A DNA stretch of 62,158 bases, taken from contig JAVHYA010000025.1 of NCBI GenBank assembly GCA_031119395.1, positions 1-62,158 of the forward strand. The letters are read 5' to 3'. Origin of the DNA: Pseudomonadota bacterium (GTDB lineage: Bacteria > Pseudomonadota > Gammaproteobacteria > Burkholderiales > Burkholderiaceae_C). The notes under the pieces were generated by a model that was not told the origin of the DNA, did no database searches, and saw only the letters and a program-made list of their open reading frames with translations. The translations under genes were made by a program, and so were the position numbers. Shown here piece by piece: positions 45,207 through 57,994 of this stretch (its first letter is position 1; each line of letters begins with the position of its first letter).

Positions 45207-47312
45207 TCAGGCTTTCAGGTACTCGGCCTTGGTGCCCAGCCAGCGGTCCACGTGCTGGCGCGCGAGCTCGGGGTGCCGGTCGAGCAGGCGCGGCGCGAGT
45301 TCGCGCGCCCAGTCGAGCAGCAGCAGGTCGGTGCTGAGGTCGGCGAAGCGCAGCAGCGGCGCGCCCGACTGCCGCGCGCCGAGGAATTCGCCCGGCCCGC
45401 GAATCTCCAGGTCGCGCCGCGCGATCTCGAAGCCATCGCCCGTTTCCACCATCGCCTTGAGCCGCGCGCGCGCCGCCTCGCCCACGCGGCCGCTGTCGCC
45501 GGTGGCATAGAGCAGCACGCAGGCCGAGGCCGCCGCGCCGCGGCCCACGCGGCCGCGCAGCTGGTGCAGCTGCGAGAGGCCGAAGCGCTCGGCATGCTCG
45601 ATCACCATCAGCGAGGCGTTCGGCACGTCGACGCCGACTTCGATCACCGTGGTGCTGACCAGCACGTGCAGCGTGCCGGCGGTGAAGTCGGCCATCACCG
45701 CCTGCTTCTCGGCCGTGGGCATGCGCGAGTGCAGCAGGCCCACGCGAACCGCGTCGCCCAGATGCTCCGCCAACTCGTCGCGCGTCGCCGTCGCATTGCG
45801 CAGATCGACCGCCTCGCTCTCCTCGATCAAGGGGCACACCCAGTACACCTGGCGCCCCTGCGCGAGCTGGCCGCGGATGCGCTCGATCACCTCGTCGCGC
45901 CGGTGCTCGGCCACCAGCTTGGTGACCACCGGCGTGCGGCCCGGCGGCAGTTCGTCGAGGGTGGAGACGTCGAGGTCGGCGTAGTAGCTCATCGCCAGCG
46001 TGCGCGGGATGGGCGTGGCGCTCATCATGAGCAGGTGCGGCTCCAGCTCGCCCTCCGCCTTGCCGCGCAACGCCAGCCGCTGCGCCACGCCGAAGCGATG
46101 CTGCTCGTCCACGATGGCGAGGGCCAGCCGCCTGAAGCGCACCTTCTCCGAGATCACGGCATGCGTGCCCACGACCAGCGCCGCCTCGCCGCTCTCGACG
46201 ATGGCCTCCATCGCCTCGCGCTCCTTCTTCTTCTGGCTGCCGGTGAGCCAGGCCACGCGCAGCCCGCGCGCCGCCAGCAGCGGATCGAGCCAGCCGACCA
46301 GCTTGCCGAAATGCTGCGAGGCGAGGATTTCGGTCGGCGCCATCAGCGCGCACTGGAAGCCCGCATCGATGCAGCGCGCCGCAGCCAGCGCTGCCACCAG
46401 CGTCTTGCCCGAACCCACGTCGCCCTGCAGAAGGCGGTGCATGGGCTGCGTGCGCGCCAGGTCGATGGCGATCTCGCGGTCGGCGCGCTGCTGGGCGCCC
46501 GTGGGCTGGAAAGGCAGCACGCCGAGCAGCTGCGCGTGCAGCGAGCCGGCGTCGACGGGTGCACGCAGCGCCGGTGCCCGCTGGGCCGCCCGCTCGCGGC
46601 GCGCCTGCAGCTGCGACAGCTGCTGCGCCAGCAGCTCCTCGGCCTTGAGCCGCTGCCAGGCCGGGTGGCTGTGGTCCTCCAGCGTCGCGACCGCCACGTC
46701 GGGTGCCGGGTAGTGCAAAAAGGAGAGCGCCTCGCGCAGGCCCCATGCGCCTTGCGGCATCATGGGGTTCGGAACGATGGCGTGCAGCGGCGCCCGCGCC
46801 AGGCCGGCCTGCACGGCGCGTCGCAAGATCGGTTGCGCAAGTCCCGCGATCGTCGAGTAGATGGGCGTCAGCGCCAGCGGCAGCGGCGTGCCGGCCGCCT
46901 TCACCGTGGGATGCATGATCGTCCGGCCCACGAAACCACCTTTGACCTCCCCCCTCACCCGCACCCTGGCCCCGGGCGCGAGCTGCTTCTGCTGCGAGGG
47001 GTAGAAGTTGAAGAAGCGCAGCTGCACCGTGTCGCTGCCGTCGTCGAGCGTGGCGATGAGCTGCCGGCGCGGGCGGAACACGACCTCGCACTCCGTGACC
47101 ACACCTTCGACCTGCACCGTGTCGCCGTCGCGCGTGTCGACCAGACGCACCACGCGCGTCTCGTCCTCGTAGCGCATGGGCAGGTAGAGCGCGAAATCGA
47201 TGTCGCGCACCAGGCCCAGCTTCTTGAGCGCGCGCTGCACCTGGCTCTCGCCGCTGCCGGGCGCACGCGAGGGCGCGTCGGCGGCAGGGGCGGCAGCGGA
47301 TTTGGCGGGCAT
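45207..47312 (-). CDS. recG: ATP-dependent DNA helicase RecG
   Basis: 701 aa. N-terminal wedge/OB domain (about 25-200), Walker [13 protein letters not shown]-type Walker B ([13 protein letters not shown]), [20 protein letters not shown] and helicase C-terminal motifs with [14 protein letters not shown] and QLRGRVGRG. Acts on stalled forks and Holliday junctions. The ATG at 47312 gives the expected start ([10 protein letters not shown]), 90 bp from divergent queA. Confidence 0.96.
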   Translation of the reverse strand: MPAKSAAAPAADAPSRAPGSGESQVQRALKKLGLVRDIDFALYLPMRYEDETRVVRLVDTRDGDTVQVEGVVTECEVVFRPRRQLIATLDDGSDTVQLRFFNFYPSQQKQLAPGARVRVRGEVKGGFVGRTIMHPTVKAAGTPLPLALTPIYSTIAGLAQPILRRAVQAGLARAPLHAIVPNPMMPQGAWGLREALSFLHYPAPDVAVATLEDHSHPAWQRLKAEELLAQQLSQLQARRERAAQRAPALRAPVDAGSLHAQLLGVLPFQPTGAQQRADREIAIDLARTQPMHRLLQGDVGSGKTLVAALAAARCIDAGFQCALMAPTEILASQHFGKLVGWLDPLLAARGLRVAWLTGSQKKKEREAMEAIVESGEAALVVGTHAVISEKVRFRRLALAIVDEQHRFGVAQRLALRGKAEGELEPHLLMMSATPIPRTLAMSYYADLDVSTLDELPPGRTPVVTKLVAEHRRDEVIERIRGQLAQGRQVYWVCPLIEESEAVDLRNATATRDELAEHLGDAVRVGLLHSRMPTAEKQAVMADFTAGTLHVLVSTTVIEVGVDVPNASLMVIEHAERFGLSQLHQLRGRVGRGAAASACVLLYATGDSGRVGEAARARLKAMVETGDGFEIARRDLEIRGPGEFLGARQSGAPLLRFADLSTDLLLLDWARELAPRLLDRHPELARQHVDRWLGTKAEYLKA

Positions 47313-47402
47313 GGGAGAATTCTGCCCTTTGCTTCGACGCCCCCGCCCTCTGCGGCGCGGCAAGTCAACTCCTTGGAACGGGTCCGTCCGGCCCTCAAGC
47401 GC

Positions 47403-50931
<3,529 letters not shown>

Positions 50932-50992
50932 CGCATCCGCCGGTGCAAGGCACCCCCGCGGCGCCCGCCGAAGTGCGGGGCAGCGCGTGCGT

Positions 50993-51361
50993 TCAGCGCG
51001 CCGTGCCGGGCGCCTTGACCGGCAGCGGCGTGCTGTAGGGCTCGATGCGCAGCAGCTCGCTCTTGAAGATCGCCACCTGGCGCAAGGGCGCCTGCACCAG
51101 GGCGCCGCTCACGTCCTTCTGCGACGTGTATTGCCAGAGCGTGAGCTGGCCCTTGTCGGCCAGCGCGGCCGCCAGGCGCTGCACGTCGGGCCCGTCGCCG
51201 CCGAACTGCGCGGCGTCGGCGCCGACGACGATGTCATCGCGAGGAGAAACGATCTTGAAGAGCTTCACGGTGGCGACGCCCTGCGCCGGCGCCGCGAGCG
51301 CCCAGGCGCCGGCGGACACCAGCAGCAGCTGCGACACGACTCGGCGGGAGAAGGCGGGCAT
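50993..51361 (-). CDS. Exported hypothetical protein
   Basis: 122 aa from the ATG at 51361. Signal peptide (SRRVVSQLLLVSAGAWALAA, cleavage near APAQG). The mature part of about 95 residues has VKLFKIVSPRDDIVVGADAA, LAAALADKGQLTLWQYTSQK and QVAIFKSELLRIEPY. I do not recognise a family; it is likely periplasmic. Convergent with tgt. Confidence 0.75.
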   Translation of the reverse strand: MPAFSRRVVSQLLLVSAGAWALAAPAQGVATVKLFKIVSPRDDIVVGADAAQFGGDGPDVQRLAAALADKGQLTLWQYTSQKDVSGALVQAPLRQVAIFKSELLRIEPYSTPLPVKAPGTAR

Positions 51362-51470
51362 GGCGGGGATCCTGTTCGAAGAGCGCCGAGCGTAGCGGCG
51401 GCGCGCCGGCGCGCCCAGAGGCCGGAAGTCATACGCCACGACGATCGGCCGACACGCGGGCATCCCCCAA

Positions 51471-51510
51471 AGGAAAAGGCGCCGGCCTGCGCGGTGCAGG
51501 GCCGGCGCCT
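51471..51510 (-). terminator. Intrinsic terminator after the DUF3597 gene
   Basis: An 11-bp perfect stem AGGCGCCGGCC / GGCCGGCGCCT (51477-51487 and 51500-51510); on the minus strand it is followed by TTTTCCTTT. Lies 20 nt after the DUF3597 stop. Confidence 0.82.
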
Positions 51511-51530
51511 CGGGCGCAGGTAGTGGACGG

Positions 51531-51911
51531 TCAGTCGCGCAGTTCGGGCGGCAGCGTGCCGCCGTTGGCGGCGATGCGGCTCATCACCTGCTTGTGCAGG
51601 CCGATGTTCCACTCGGCCGAGCCCGGCTCGCCGTTGCTGTAGAGGATTTCGTTGGCCAGTTCCTTGCGCGCGGCCAGGCTGCTGTCCAGGCCGAGCAGCT
51701 TGAGCAGGTCGACGATCGAGGTGCGCCAGTTCAGGGCGGCGGCGCCGGGCATGGCGTCGAGGATGGCGGGCACGTCGCCCAGCGGGATGGACGGCGGCGG
51801 TGCGGCCACGGCCGGGGCGCCGGCCGGTGCGGGCGCGGGCGGTGCGGCTTGCACCTCGGCGGCGTTGGCCGACGGGAAAATCTTGGAAAAAATCTTGCCG
51901 AAAAAGCTCAT
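51531..51911 (-). CDS. DUF3597 family protein
   Basis: 126 aa. Begins MSFFGKIFSKIFPSANAAEV, a Pro/Ala-rich linker follows, then the conserved LNWRTSIVDLLKLLGLDSSL and ARKELANEILYSNGEPGSAE with a C-terminal MNxxLHK-type helix. This matches DUF3597, function unknown, often stress-related by context. GAGGA precedes the ATG; a strong terminator follows. Confidence 0.88.
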   Translation of the reverse strand: MSFFGKIFSKIFPSANAAEVQAAPPAPAPAGAPAVAAPPPSIPLGDVPAILDAMPGAAALNWRTSIVDLLKLLGLDSSLAARKELANEILYSNGEPGSAEWNIGLHKQVMSRIAANGGTLPPELRD

Positions 51912-52103
51912 GGATGGGTCCTCGAGGTCGGTTGGTTCTGCGGGGCCGGCCAAGACGTAAGTGATCGCCGGCTGCGCGCCGGATGCAGCGCAGTCCGAGG
52001 TTCTAACACTTTGCGGCGACCATCCGGCCAAAGATCGGGGCCGAGCGTGCGGAATGCCCCGCCTGGCGCGCAAAACGCGCCCGGCGCCTACGCGTCGAGC
52101 CTC

Positions 52104-53192
52104 TCAGGCCGGCGCGACAGGCCCCGGGGCCACCGAAGCCGCGGAGGACGCCGGGGCCGCATGCGCCGACGTGCCGCAGCCATGGCAGAAGCGCGAGAAG
52201 GCACTCTTGCGCGTCTCGCACACACGGCAATGGTCGAACAGGCCGATGCCGCAGTGCGGGCAGAAATCGATCGTCGTGTTCTTCAGGTCGACCGGCCGCT
52301 CGCAGCCCGGGCACACCCCCTTGGCCAGCCGCGCCAGCGCGGTGTCGTAGCTGAGCTCTTCGCGGCGCACCTGGTCGGGCTGGGCCTCGGCCAGCTTCTG
52401 CCGCGCGAGGTAGCGGTTGAGCGCCACGATGGCGTAGCGCCCCACCAGCACGGTGACGACGATGCCCACCGCGTAGCGCACGTACCCGCCGTAGCTGGGC
52501 AGGTAGGGCACGAGCTCGACGAAGAAGGCGAAGAGCGCGAAGAAGATGAAGCCCCAGACGAAGGGCCACCAGGTGCTCTTGCGCTTCTTCGCGAACAGCC
52601 AGCCCGCCACGAGCAGCAGCGGCAGCGTGAGCGCGAGGCGGTAGCCGAACACGCGCAGTTCCACGCGGCGCTGCTCGGCGACCAGGCCCTGCGTCGCCGC
52701 CTCCTCCAGCAGGTTCAGCTTGTGCTGCTCGCTCTCCTGCGCCTGCTGCGCATCGAGCAGTTGCTGGCGCTGCTGCCCCAGCGCCTTCTGCGCGGCGTCT
52801 TCGGCGGCCTTCAACGCGTCGAGCTGGCGCGTGCGAGCGGTGAGCTCGGTGTCCTGGTCCGGCGCCTGCGTGGCGCGTCGCGTGGCGATCCAGTTCGAGA
52901 AGGTCTCGCGCGCATTGCGGCTGGCCTGCTCGGCGGCGTCGAGCCGCAACTGGGCCTGCTCGAGCGCGCGGCGGGCGGCGACCTCCTTGTCGCCAGCCTC
53001 GCGCACCGCAGCGCGCAGTGGCTCGGCGCTGCCGGGCGGCATGAAGTCGTCGAGTTGCAGCGGGCGTTCGACACGCGGCAGGTCACCGACCACCGTGCCG
53101 CCCAGGCCGATCAGGAAGCTCGCGAACACCACCGCCACCAGCCACAGGCCGCGACGGAACCATTTCTCGGAAAGGCGCAGGGATTTGCTCAT
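52104..53192 (-). CDS. Membrane protein with coiled coil and C-terminal zinc ribbons
   Basis: 362 aa. A membrane helix at about 15-38; a periplasmic coiled coil rich in Ala/Gln/Glu (about 65-170); two or three membrane helices (about 180-265); and a cytoplasmic C-terminus with four CxxC knuckles (CPGCERP, FCPHCGIG, CRVCETR, FCHGCGT), i.e. two zinc ribbons. I do not know a characterised homologue; serine-endoprotease-like annotations would be unsupported. A dispersed repeat lies just upstream. Confidence 0.8.
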   Translation of the reverse strand: MSKSLRLSEKWFRRGLWLVAVVFASFLIGLGGTVVGDLPRVERPLQLDDFMPPGSAEPLRAAVREAGDKEVAARRALEQAQLRLDAAEQASRNARETFSNWIATRRATQAPDQDTELTARTRQLDALKAAEDAAQKALGQQRQQLLDAQQAQESEQHKLNLLEEAATQGLVAEQRRVELRVFGYRLALTLPLLLVAGWLFAKKRKSTWWPFVWGFIFFALFAFFVELVPYLPSYGGYVRYAVGIVVTVLVGRYAIVALNRYLARQKLAEAQPDQVRREELSYDTALARLAKGVCPGCERPVDLKNTTIDFCPHCGIGLFDHCRVCETRKSAFSRFCHGCGTSAHAAPASSAASVAPGPVAPA

Positions 53193-53220
53193 GGCGACTC
53201 ACTCCTCGGTGTTTTGCTCA

Positions 53221-53275
53221 TTTTTTGATAGCAGCTCGCACCCGTCAGGCGGGCGCTGCAGCCCGATTTGCCTCA
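53221..53275 (+). repeat. Dispersed GATAGC repeat, best-preserved copy
   Basis: TTTTTTGATAGCAGCTCGCA, then CCCGTCAGGCGGGCGCTGCA and GCCCGATTTGCCT. It has both the GATAGC end and the CCCG/CGGG stem, so it links the other copies. It lies between the DUF2145 gene end (53273) and the start of the zinc-ribbon membrane protein, and reaches the DUF2145 stop codon. Confidence 0.7.
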
Positions 53276-54172
53276 GATCTTCAAACGCACCACCGGGGCG
53301 CCCAAGCCGGCGCGCGGCAGCCAGTCGAAGACCGAGTCGACCGTCACGGTCTCGATGCGGTCCGAGAAGCGCTTCTCGTTCGGGTGGTCGTCGAATGCCA
53401 CGTTGGCCGAGCCCACCCGGCCGCCCAGCCGCGTCAACGGACCGAGGCGCAGCGTGGTCGGCTCGTAGCCCTTGAACTGCAACCAGGCCTGCGCCTGTGG
53501 GCGGCTGCGGATGGTCGCCGGTTCCATGGCGGCGGCCAGCGTTTCGATGGCCCACTGGTTCGACTGCTGGTACTTCTGGCCCCAGGCGTAGCTCACCAGG
53601 CTGTAGGCGGGCGTGTGCAGCCGGGCCAGCGTGTCGGCCAGGCGCGGACCCGGCGCCGACAGCAGGCCCAGCAGTTGCTGCTGTACCTGCGGCGAGGGGA
53701 TTTCCCATGCCGCCTCGTAGCGCCACAGGTCGTCGAGGAAGAACTCGCCCAGTCCCTGCCGGTAGATGGCGGCCTCCGCCGTGCCGCAGCGGTTGAGCTT
53801 GTGGACCACGCGCCAGGGCCCCTCGGCACTCTTGTAGGCCAGGCCCAGGTGCGAGTAGCGCAGGCCGTACTTGCTCAGGTCCTGCCCGGCACGGGCCAGC
53901 ACGGCCACGCGGGCGCCGCTGGCATCCAGCGCCTGCGCGGTGCGTTCGGCCAGCTGCATGCCCCTGGCGATCACGGCCGGGGTCGGCTTGACGGATTCGC
54001 AGGAGCGGCCGGCATGCGCATGCACGGGAAAGAGGAACAACCCTGCCAGCACCACCAGCACGACGAGCACGGCCGCCTGGAGCAACCCGCGCACGAAGCG
54101 CTGCAGACGCGACTCGCTGGCCTGCGCTTCCTCGTCGTAGGGGCCGAAGTTGGTGCGGGGATCGTCTTTCAC
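53273..54172 (-). CDS. DUF2145 family protein
   Basis: 299 aa from the GTG at 54172. A membrane/leader segment at about 30-52 (VLVVLVVLAGLFLFPVHAHA), then ASGARVAVLARAGQDLSKYG, LRYSHLGLAYKSAEGPWRVV, HKLNRCGTAEAAIYRQGLGE and YQQSNQWAIETLAAAMEP, which match DUF2145. The conserved RYSH and N-rich motifs hint at an enzyme fold related to NlpC/P60 peptidases, but this is weak. GTGA overlap with the upstream gene shows coupling. Confidence 0.82.
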   Translation of the reverse strand: MKDDPRTNFGPYDEEAQASESRLQRFVRGLLQAAVLVVLVVLAGLFLFPVHAHAGRSCESVKPTPAVIARGMQLAERTAQALDASGARVAVLARAGQDLSKYGLRYSHLGLAYKSAEGPWRVVHKLNRCGTAEAAIYRQGLGEFFLDDLWRYEAAWEIPSPQVQQQLLGLLSAPGPRLADTLARLHTPAYSLVSYAWGQKYQQSNQWAIETLAAAMEPATIRSRPQAQAWLQFKGYEPTTLRLGPLTRLGGRVGSANVAFDDHPNEKRFSDRIETVTVDSVFDWLPRAGLGAPVVRLKI

Positions 54173-54636
54173 AGCAGCCTCTCGTTGTACAGCAGCGCCT
54201 GGCCGATGGCGTTGGGAATGAAGGCCAGCACCTCGCCGGCCGCCGACAGCACGATGCCGCTGCCGATGACGCCGAGCTCGACCGAACTGCCCACGGCCAT
54301 CGAGGCGCGCCGGCTGCCGCGGTCCAGCACCTTGATGCTGGCGCGGGCGCCGTCCGAGGCGCGCTCGAGCAGGTAGACGGTGCCGTCGGCCAGCACTTCG
54401 ACGGCGACCACGCTGAGCGCAGCGCCGCCGACGGAGAGCGCGGCAGGCACCGCCACCACGGCGGTGGATGCCGCTCCCGCCACCGAGGCGGTGCCGACGA
54501 CCGACGCCACCGGCAGCAGCGACAGGGCCGCCGACGCCTCGCTCTGGGCGCGGGCGGGCGCGGCCGCCCCGAGGCCGGCCAGTGCGGCGCAAGCCGCCAG
54601 GCCCAGGGCGGCGAAGGAAGAACGCAGGGATGTCAT
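54169..54636 (-). CDS. Exported hypothetical protein coupled to DUF2145
   Basis: 155 aa from the ATG at 54636 with a GGAGAG site. Signal peptide ends near APARAQ. The mature part is Ala/Val/Ser/Gly-rich: LSLLPVASVVGTASVAGAAS, then ADGTVYLLERASDGARASIK and GSSVELGVIGSGIVLSAAGE. I know no family name. The stop overlaps the DUF2145 start, so the two probably act together in the envelope. Confidence 0.78.
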   Translation of the reverse strand: MTSLRSSFAALGLAACAALAGLGAAAPARAQSEASAALSLLPVASVVGTASVAGAASTAVVAVPAALSVGGAALSVVAVEVLADGTVYLLERASDGARASIKVLDRGSRRASMAVGSSVELGVIGSGIVLSAAGEVLAFIPNAIGQALLYNERLL

Positions 54637-54670
54637 GGTCGACTCTCCAGGGGAAGGTGTCGGATCGGCG

Positions 54671-55153
54671 TCACTCGGCAGCGACTGCGGCGTCGGCACG
54701 CGCTTCGCGTCGGCCCTGCAGCCGGGCCTCGGCCAGGTCGGCCTCGTGGCGGTCGCGCAGCGTCTTGGCCAGCGTGAAGGCCGAGCTGATCAGGAACAGC
54801 CAGCTCACGCCCAGGTAGGCCTTGTAGGCATCGTTGATCTCCATGCGCACCAGGCCCCAGCCCGTCAGGCCCATGGCGGTGAAGAAGCCGCCCCAGACCA
54901 CCAGCTTCCACATCGGGGTGTCGCCGGCCAGCGCGGGGCGCTGGCTGTCGCGCACGAACTTGGCCAGCACGAAGGCGGCCGACAGGCAGAACACGTACCC
55001 CATCACCATGAAGGCGCGCTCCAGGTTCTGGCCCGGCAGCCAGCTCAGGCCGGTGGCGCACAGGAACACCGCGAGGCCGAAGGACGCCCAGACCTGGACG
55101 GTCCATGCCCGGGTGTCGCGCGGGATCGGGAGGTTCGAAGGGGTGGGATGCAT
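54671..55153 (-). CDS. YiaA/YiaB family inner-membrane protein
   Basis: 160 aa with four hydrophobic helices arranged as two YiaAB-type pairs: WTVQVWASFGLAVFLCATGL, ERAFMVMGYVFCLSAAFVLA, WKLVVWGGFFTAMGLTGWGL and YLGVSWLFLISSAFTLAKTL. The tail is charged and Arg/Ala-rich. Function unknown. Followed 34 nt later by the exported hypothetical and DUF2145 genes, probably one unit. Confidence 0.85.
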   Translation of the reverse strand: MHPTPSNLPIPRDTRAWTVQVWASFGLAVFLCATGLSWLPGQNLERAFMVMGYVFCLSAAFVLAKFVRDSQRPALAGDTPMWKLVVWGGFFTAMGLTGWGLVRMEINDAYKAYLGVSWLFLISSAFTLAKTLRDRHEADLAEARLQGRREARADAAVAAE

Positions 55154-55220
55154 GGTGTGCCTCGCGGCGGTAGTGAAGGTGCGCGGATCATGGATTCCTC
55201 CCGCGCCACGCAGCCTCATG

Positions 55221-55272
55221 AGACTGCACCAGTCTGCCGAATCGAGGCGCCAAGTATCTTCAGAAGATACTT
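55221..55272. promoter_or_regulatory. Two adjacent palindromes between PAP2 and YiaA-like genes
   Basis: AGACTG-CAC-CAGTCT (55221-55235) and AAGTATCTTC-A-GAAGATACTT (55252-55272). The second, with ten-bp perfect arms, contains the PAP2 stop codon. A T-run lies only on the plus-strand side, where no gene points, so a terminator for PAP2 is not obvious; an operator for the YiaA unit is possible. Confidence 0.45.
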
Positions 55273-55919
55273 TTTACCGTCCGCATGCGCGGCAACGGGT
55301 GCGTGCCGGCATGCAGGTCCACGCGGGTGTAGGGCCGCTCGAGGCCGGCGACACGCGCTGCCGCTCGCTCCAGCAGCCCGTGCGTGGGCGCACGGTGCCC
55401 GGGGGGCAGCAGGACCATGGGCACCGCGAGGCTGGCGGCGACCCACCAGGCCGGCAACAGCGGATGCGGCCGGGTGTGCTGCAGCTTCAGGAACAGCCCG
55501 CTCGCGGCGACGCCGAGCAGGAAGCCGGCGATCACCTCCGACACGCTGTGCGCATCGATGGCCAGGCGCGACACGCCGATGGCCGCGCCCAGCAGCCAGC
55601 CTGCGCAGGCACCGGCAACGCGCAGGCGATGGCCGCCGCGCGAGGCCAGCAGCCACAGCGCCACCGGCCAGAAGCAGGACGACAACGCGGTGTGGCCACT
55701 GAAGCCGGTGAAGTCGAACTCCTTGTCGCCCAGGCCCCAGCCCATGAAGGCGAGCTTGGACAGCATGACGATGCCGCCGCACGCGCCGAAGCACAGGGCC
55801 CACAGCCCCGCCGAGTACCAGGTGCGCCGCGAGGAGGCCAGCCAGAGGAAGACGAAGGCGGCGGCCGGCAGCAGCAGGCCGCTGTCGCCCAGCCAAGTGA
55901 AGGTGTGCCAGTCAAGCAT
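55260..55919 (-). CDS. PAP2-family membrane phosphatase
   Basis: 219 aa, about five to six membrane helices. PAP2 motifs: KLAFMGWG region, FSGHTALSSCFWP (SGH motif with catalytic His), and SRLAIDAHSVSEVIAGFLLG (SR-x6-H motif). Likely a lipid-phosphate phosphatase, for example on phosphatidic acid or undecaprenyl-PP. The stop codon sits in a 21-bp palindrome. Confidence 0.88.
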   Translation of the reverse strand: MLDWHTFTWLGDSGLLLPAAAFVFLWLASSRRTWYSAGLWALCFGACGGIVMLSKLAFMGWGLGDKEFDFTGFSGHTALSSCFWPVALWLLASRGGHRLRVAGACAGWLLGAAIGVSRLAIDAHSVSEVIAGFLLGVAASGLFLKLQHTRPHPLLPAWWVAASLAVPMVLLPPGHRAPTHGLLERAAARVAGLERPYTRVDLHAGTHPLPRMRTVKSIF

Positions 55920-55987
55920 GCGCGCGCTTCCATCCCGCGCGGCGGCGCGCGCTGCGACGTGGGCAGGGTCGCGGCGTCAAGGCGCGG

Positions 55988-57934
55988 TCAGGCGGCCAGC
56001 AGGCCGCTCACGCGCTGGCGCAGGGCTTCGGGCTGCACCTCCACAGGCGGCACGGCCGCACCCACGTTGAGGCCGACCCGGCTGAACAGGCCCCGGCGGA
56101 ACGGGCGCACCATGGCGACGCTCTCGCCGCGGCGCTGCTCGATGCGGCTGAAGAAGGAGCCCCAGAGGTTGGTCAGTGCCATCGGAATCACCGGCGCTTC
56201 GATGCCCTCGGCACGGGCGAGTTCCATGATCTTCATGACGCCGCCCTTGAAGGGCTGCAACTGGCCGTCGCGCGTGATCGCGCCTTCGGGAAAGATCGCC
56301 AGCAGGTCGCCCTCGCGCAGCACCTTCACGGCCTCGGCGAAGGCGCGCTCGTAGGCGGCCGCGTCTTCCTTCTGCGGCGCGATGGGAATCGCCTTGGCGA
56401 GGCGGAACATCCAGCCCAGCACCGGCACCTTGAAGATGCGGTGGTCCATGATGAAGCGGATGGGGCGCGGGCTGGCCGCCATCAGCAGCACCGCGTCGAT
56501 GAAGCTCACGTGGTTGCACACCAGGACGGCCGGGCCGTCGGTGGGGATGTGCTCGTCGCCCTTGACGTCGAAGCGGTAGACGAAGCGCGACAGCACCCAC
56601 GCGACGAAACGCAGCAGGTACTCCGGCACCAGCATGAAGATGTAGAACGCGACCACCGCATTGGCGATGCCGGTGAACAGGAAGATCTGCGGGATGCTGA
56701 AGCCCGCACCCAGCAGCGCGCCGGCGATGGCCGAACTGCCGATCATGAACAGCGCGTTGAGGATGTTGTTGGCCGCGATGATGCGCGCGCGGTGCGTGGG
56801 CTGGCTGCGCAGCTGGATGAGCGCGTACATGGGCACGCTGTAGAGCCCCGCGAAGAGCGACAGCAGCGCCAGGTCGGCCATGACGCGCCAGTGCGCGGGC
56901 TGCGAGACGAAGGCCGCGGCACCCATCTCGGCCGAAGGCGGCAGCCCGCGCGAGGCGAAGTACAGGTCGATCGCGAACACGCTCATGCCGATGGCGCCCA
57001 GCGGCACCAGGCCGATCTCGACCTGGCGGCGCGAGAGCGTCTCGCACAGCAGCGAGCCGACGCCGATGCCCACCGAGAAGACCACCAGCAGCAACGACGC
57101 CACCTGCTCGTTGCCGTGCAGCACCTCCTTGGCGAAGGCCGGGAAGTTGCTCAGGAACACGGCACCGAAGAACCACATCCACGAGATGCCCAGCAGCGAG
57201 CGGAAGACGACGATGTTGCCGTGCGCGAGCTTCAGGTTGTTCCAGGTCTCGCTGACGGGGTTCCAGTTGATCTTCAGCGCCGGGTCGGTGGCAGAGGTGT
57301 CGGGAATCGCCTGTGCCACCGCGCGTCCGGCAAGCGCCAGCAGCACGCAGCCGACGGCCACCGTTGCATGCCCCACACCCGGCAGCGCCACCAGCAGCCC
57401 ACCCGCCACCTGACCGAGCAGGATGGCGACGAAGGTGCCCATCTCGACCATGCCATTGCCGCCCGTGAGCTCGCGCGCATCGAGCACCTGCGGCAGGTAG
57501 GCGAACTTCACCGGGCCGAAGAGCGTGGAATGCAGCCCCATGAGGAACACGCAGGCCAGCAGCACCGGCACGTGGGCGCTGACGAACCCCCAGGCCGCGA
57601 GCGCCATGATCGCGATCTCGAGGTTCTTCACCAGCCGGATGATCCGCGTCTTGTTGTACTTGTCGGTCAGCTGACCCGCGGTGGCCGAGAAGAGCAGGAA
57701 GGGCAGGATGAACAGCGCACCGATCACCAGCCCCGCCATGGCGGGCTGCATCCAGGCCACCTGCAGCTGGTAGGTCACCATCACGGTGAAGGCGAACTTG
57801 AAGAGGTTGTCGTTGGCGGCGCCCGCGAACTGCGTCCAGAAGAAGGGCGCGAAGCGGCGCTGGCCCAGCAGCGCGAACTGGTTGGCGTGCGCATTCGCAC
57901 CCGGGTGCGTGGGGTTGCTGGCGGTGGTGCTCAT
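55988..57934 (-). CDS. LplT-like MFS transporter fused to 1-acylglycerol-phosphate acyltransferase
   Basis: 648 aa. The N-terminal about 420 residues form an MFS transporter (QRRFAPFFWTQFAGAANDNL, the LplT-type start; FSATAGQLTDKYNKTRIIRL). The C-terminal about 200 residues form a PlsC-type acyltransferase with NHVSFIDAVLL (H-x4-D), FPEGAITRDGQLQPFKGGVM and PVIPMAL. The closest known logic is lysophospholipid uptake and reacylation (LplT plus Aas); the acyl-ACP/CoA synthetase domain of Aas is absent. Start ATG 57934 with GAGGG upstream. Confidence 0.93.
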   Translation of the reverse strand: MSTTASNPTHPGANAHANQFALLGQRRFAPFFWTQFAGAANDNLFKFAFTVMVTYQLQVAWMQPAMAGLVIGALFILPFLLFSATAGQLTDKYNKTRIIRLVKNLEIAIMALAAWGFVSAHVPVLLACVFLMGLHSTLFGPVKFAYLPQVLDARELTGGNGMVEMGTFVAILLGQVAGGLLVALPGVGHATVAVGCVLLALAGRAVAQAIPDTSATDPALKINWNPVSETWNNLKLAHGNIVVFRSLLGISWMWFFGAVFLSNFPAFAKEVLHGNEQVASLLLVVFSVGIGVGSLLCETLSRRQVEIGLVPLGAIGMSVFAIDLYFASRGLPPSAEMGAAAFVSQPAHWRVMADLALLSLFAGLYSVPMYALIQLRSQPTHRARIIAANNILNALFMIGSSAIAGALLGAGFSIPQIFLFTGIANAVVAFYIFMLVPEYLLRFVAWVLSRFVYRFDVKGDEHIPTDGPAVLVCNHVSFIDAVLLMAASPRPIRFIMDHRIFKVPVLGWMFRLAKAIPIAPQKEDAAAYERAFAEAVKVLREGDLLAIFPEGAITRDGQLQPFKGGVMKIMELARAEGIEAPVIPMALTNLWGSFFSRIEQRRGESVAMVRPFRRGLFSRVGLNVGAAVPPVEVQPEALRQRVSGLLAA

Positions 57935-57994
57935 GGAGGGTCCCTCGGCGTCGACCGGCGGCACCTGCGTGCCGCAGCTTCTTCTTGGATGGCC

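Noticed and set aside
45252-47402. Plus-strand frame opposite recG that runs into queA
   Set aside because: The true queA start at 47403 gives the full family length; the upstream part is antisense to recG.
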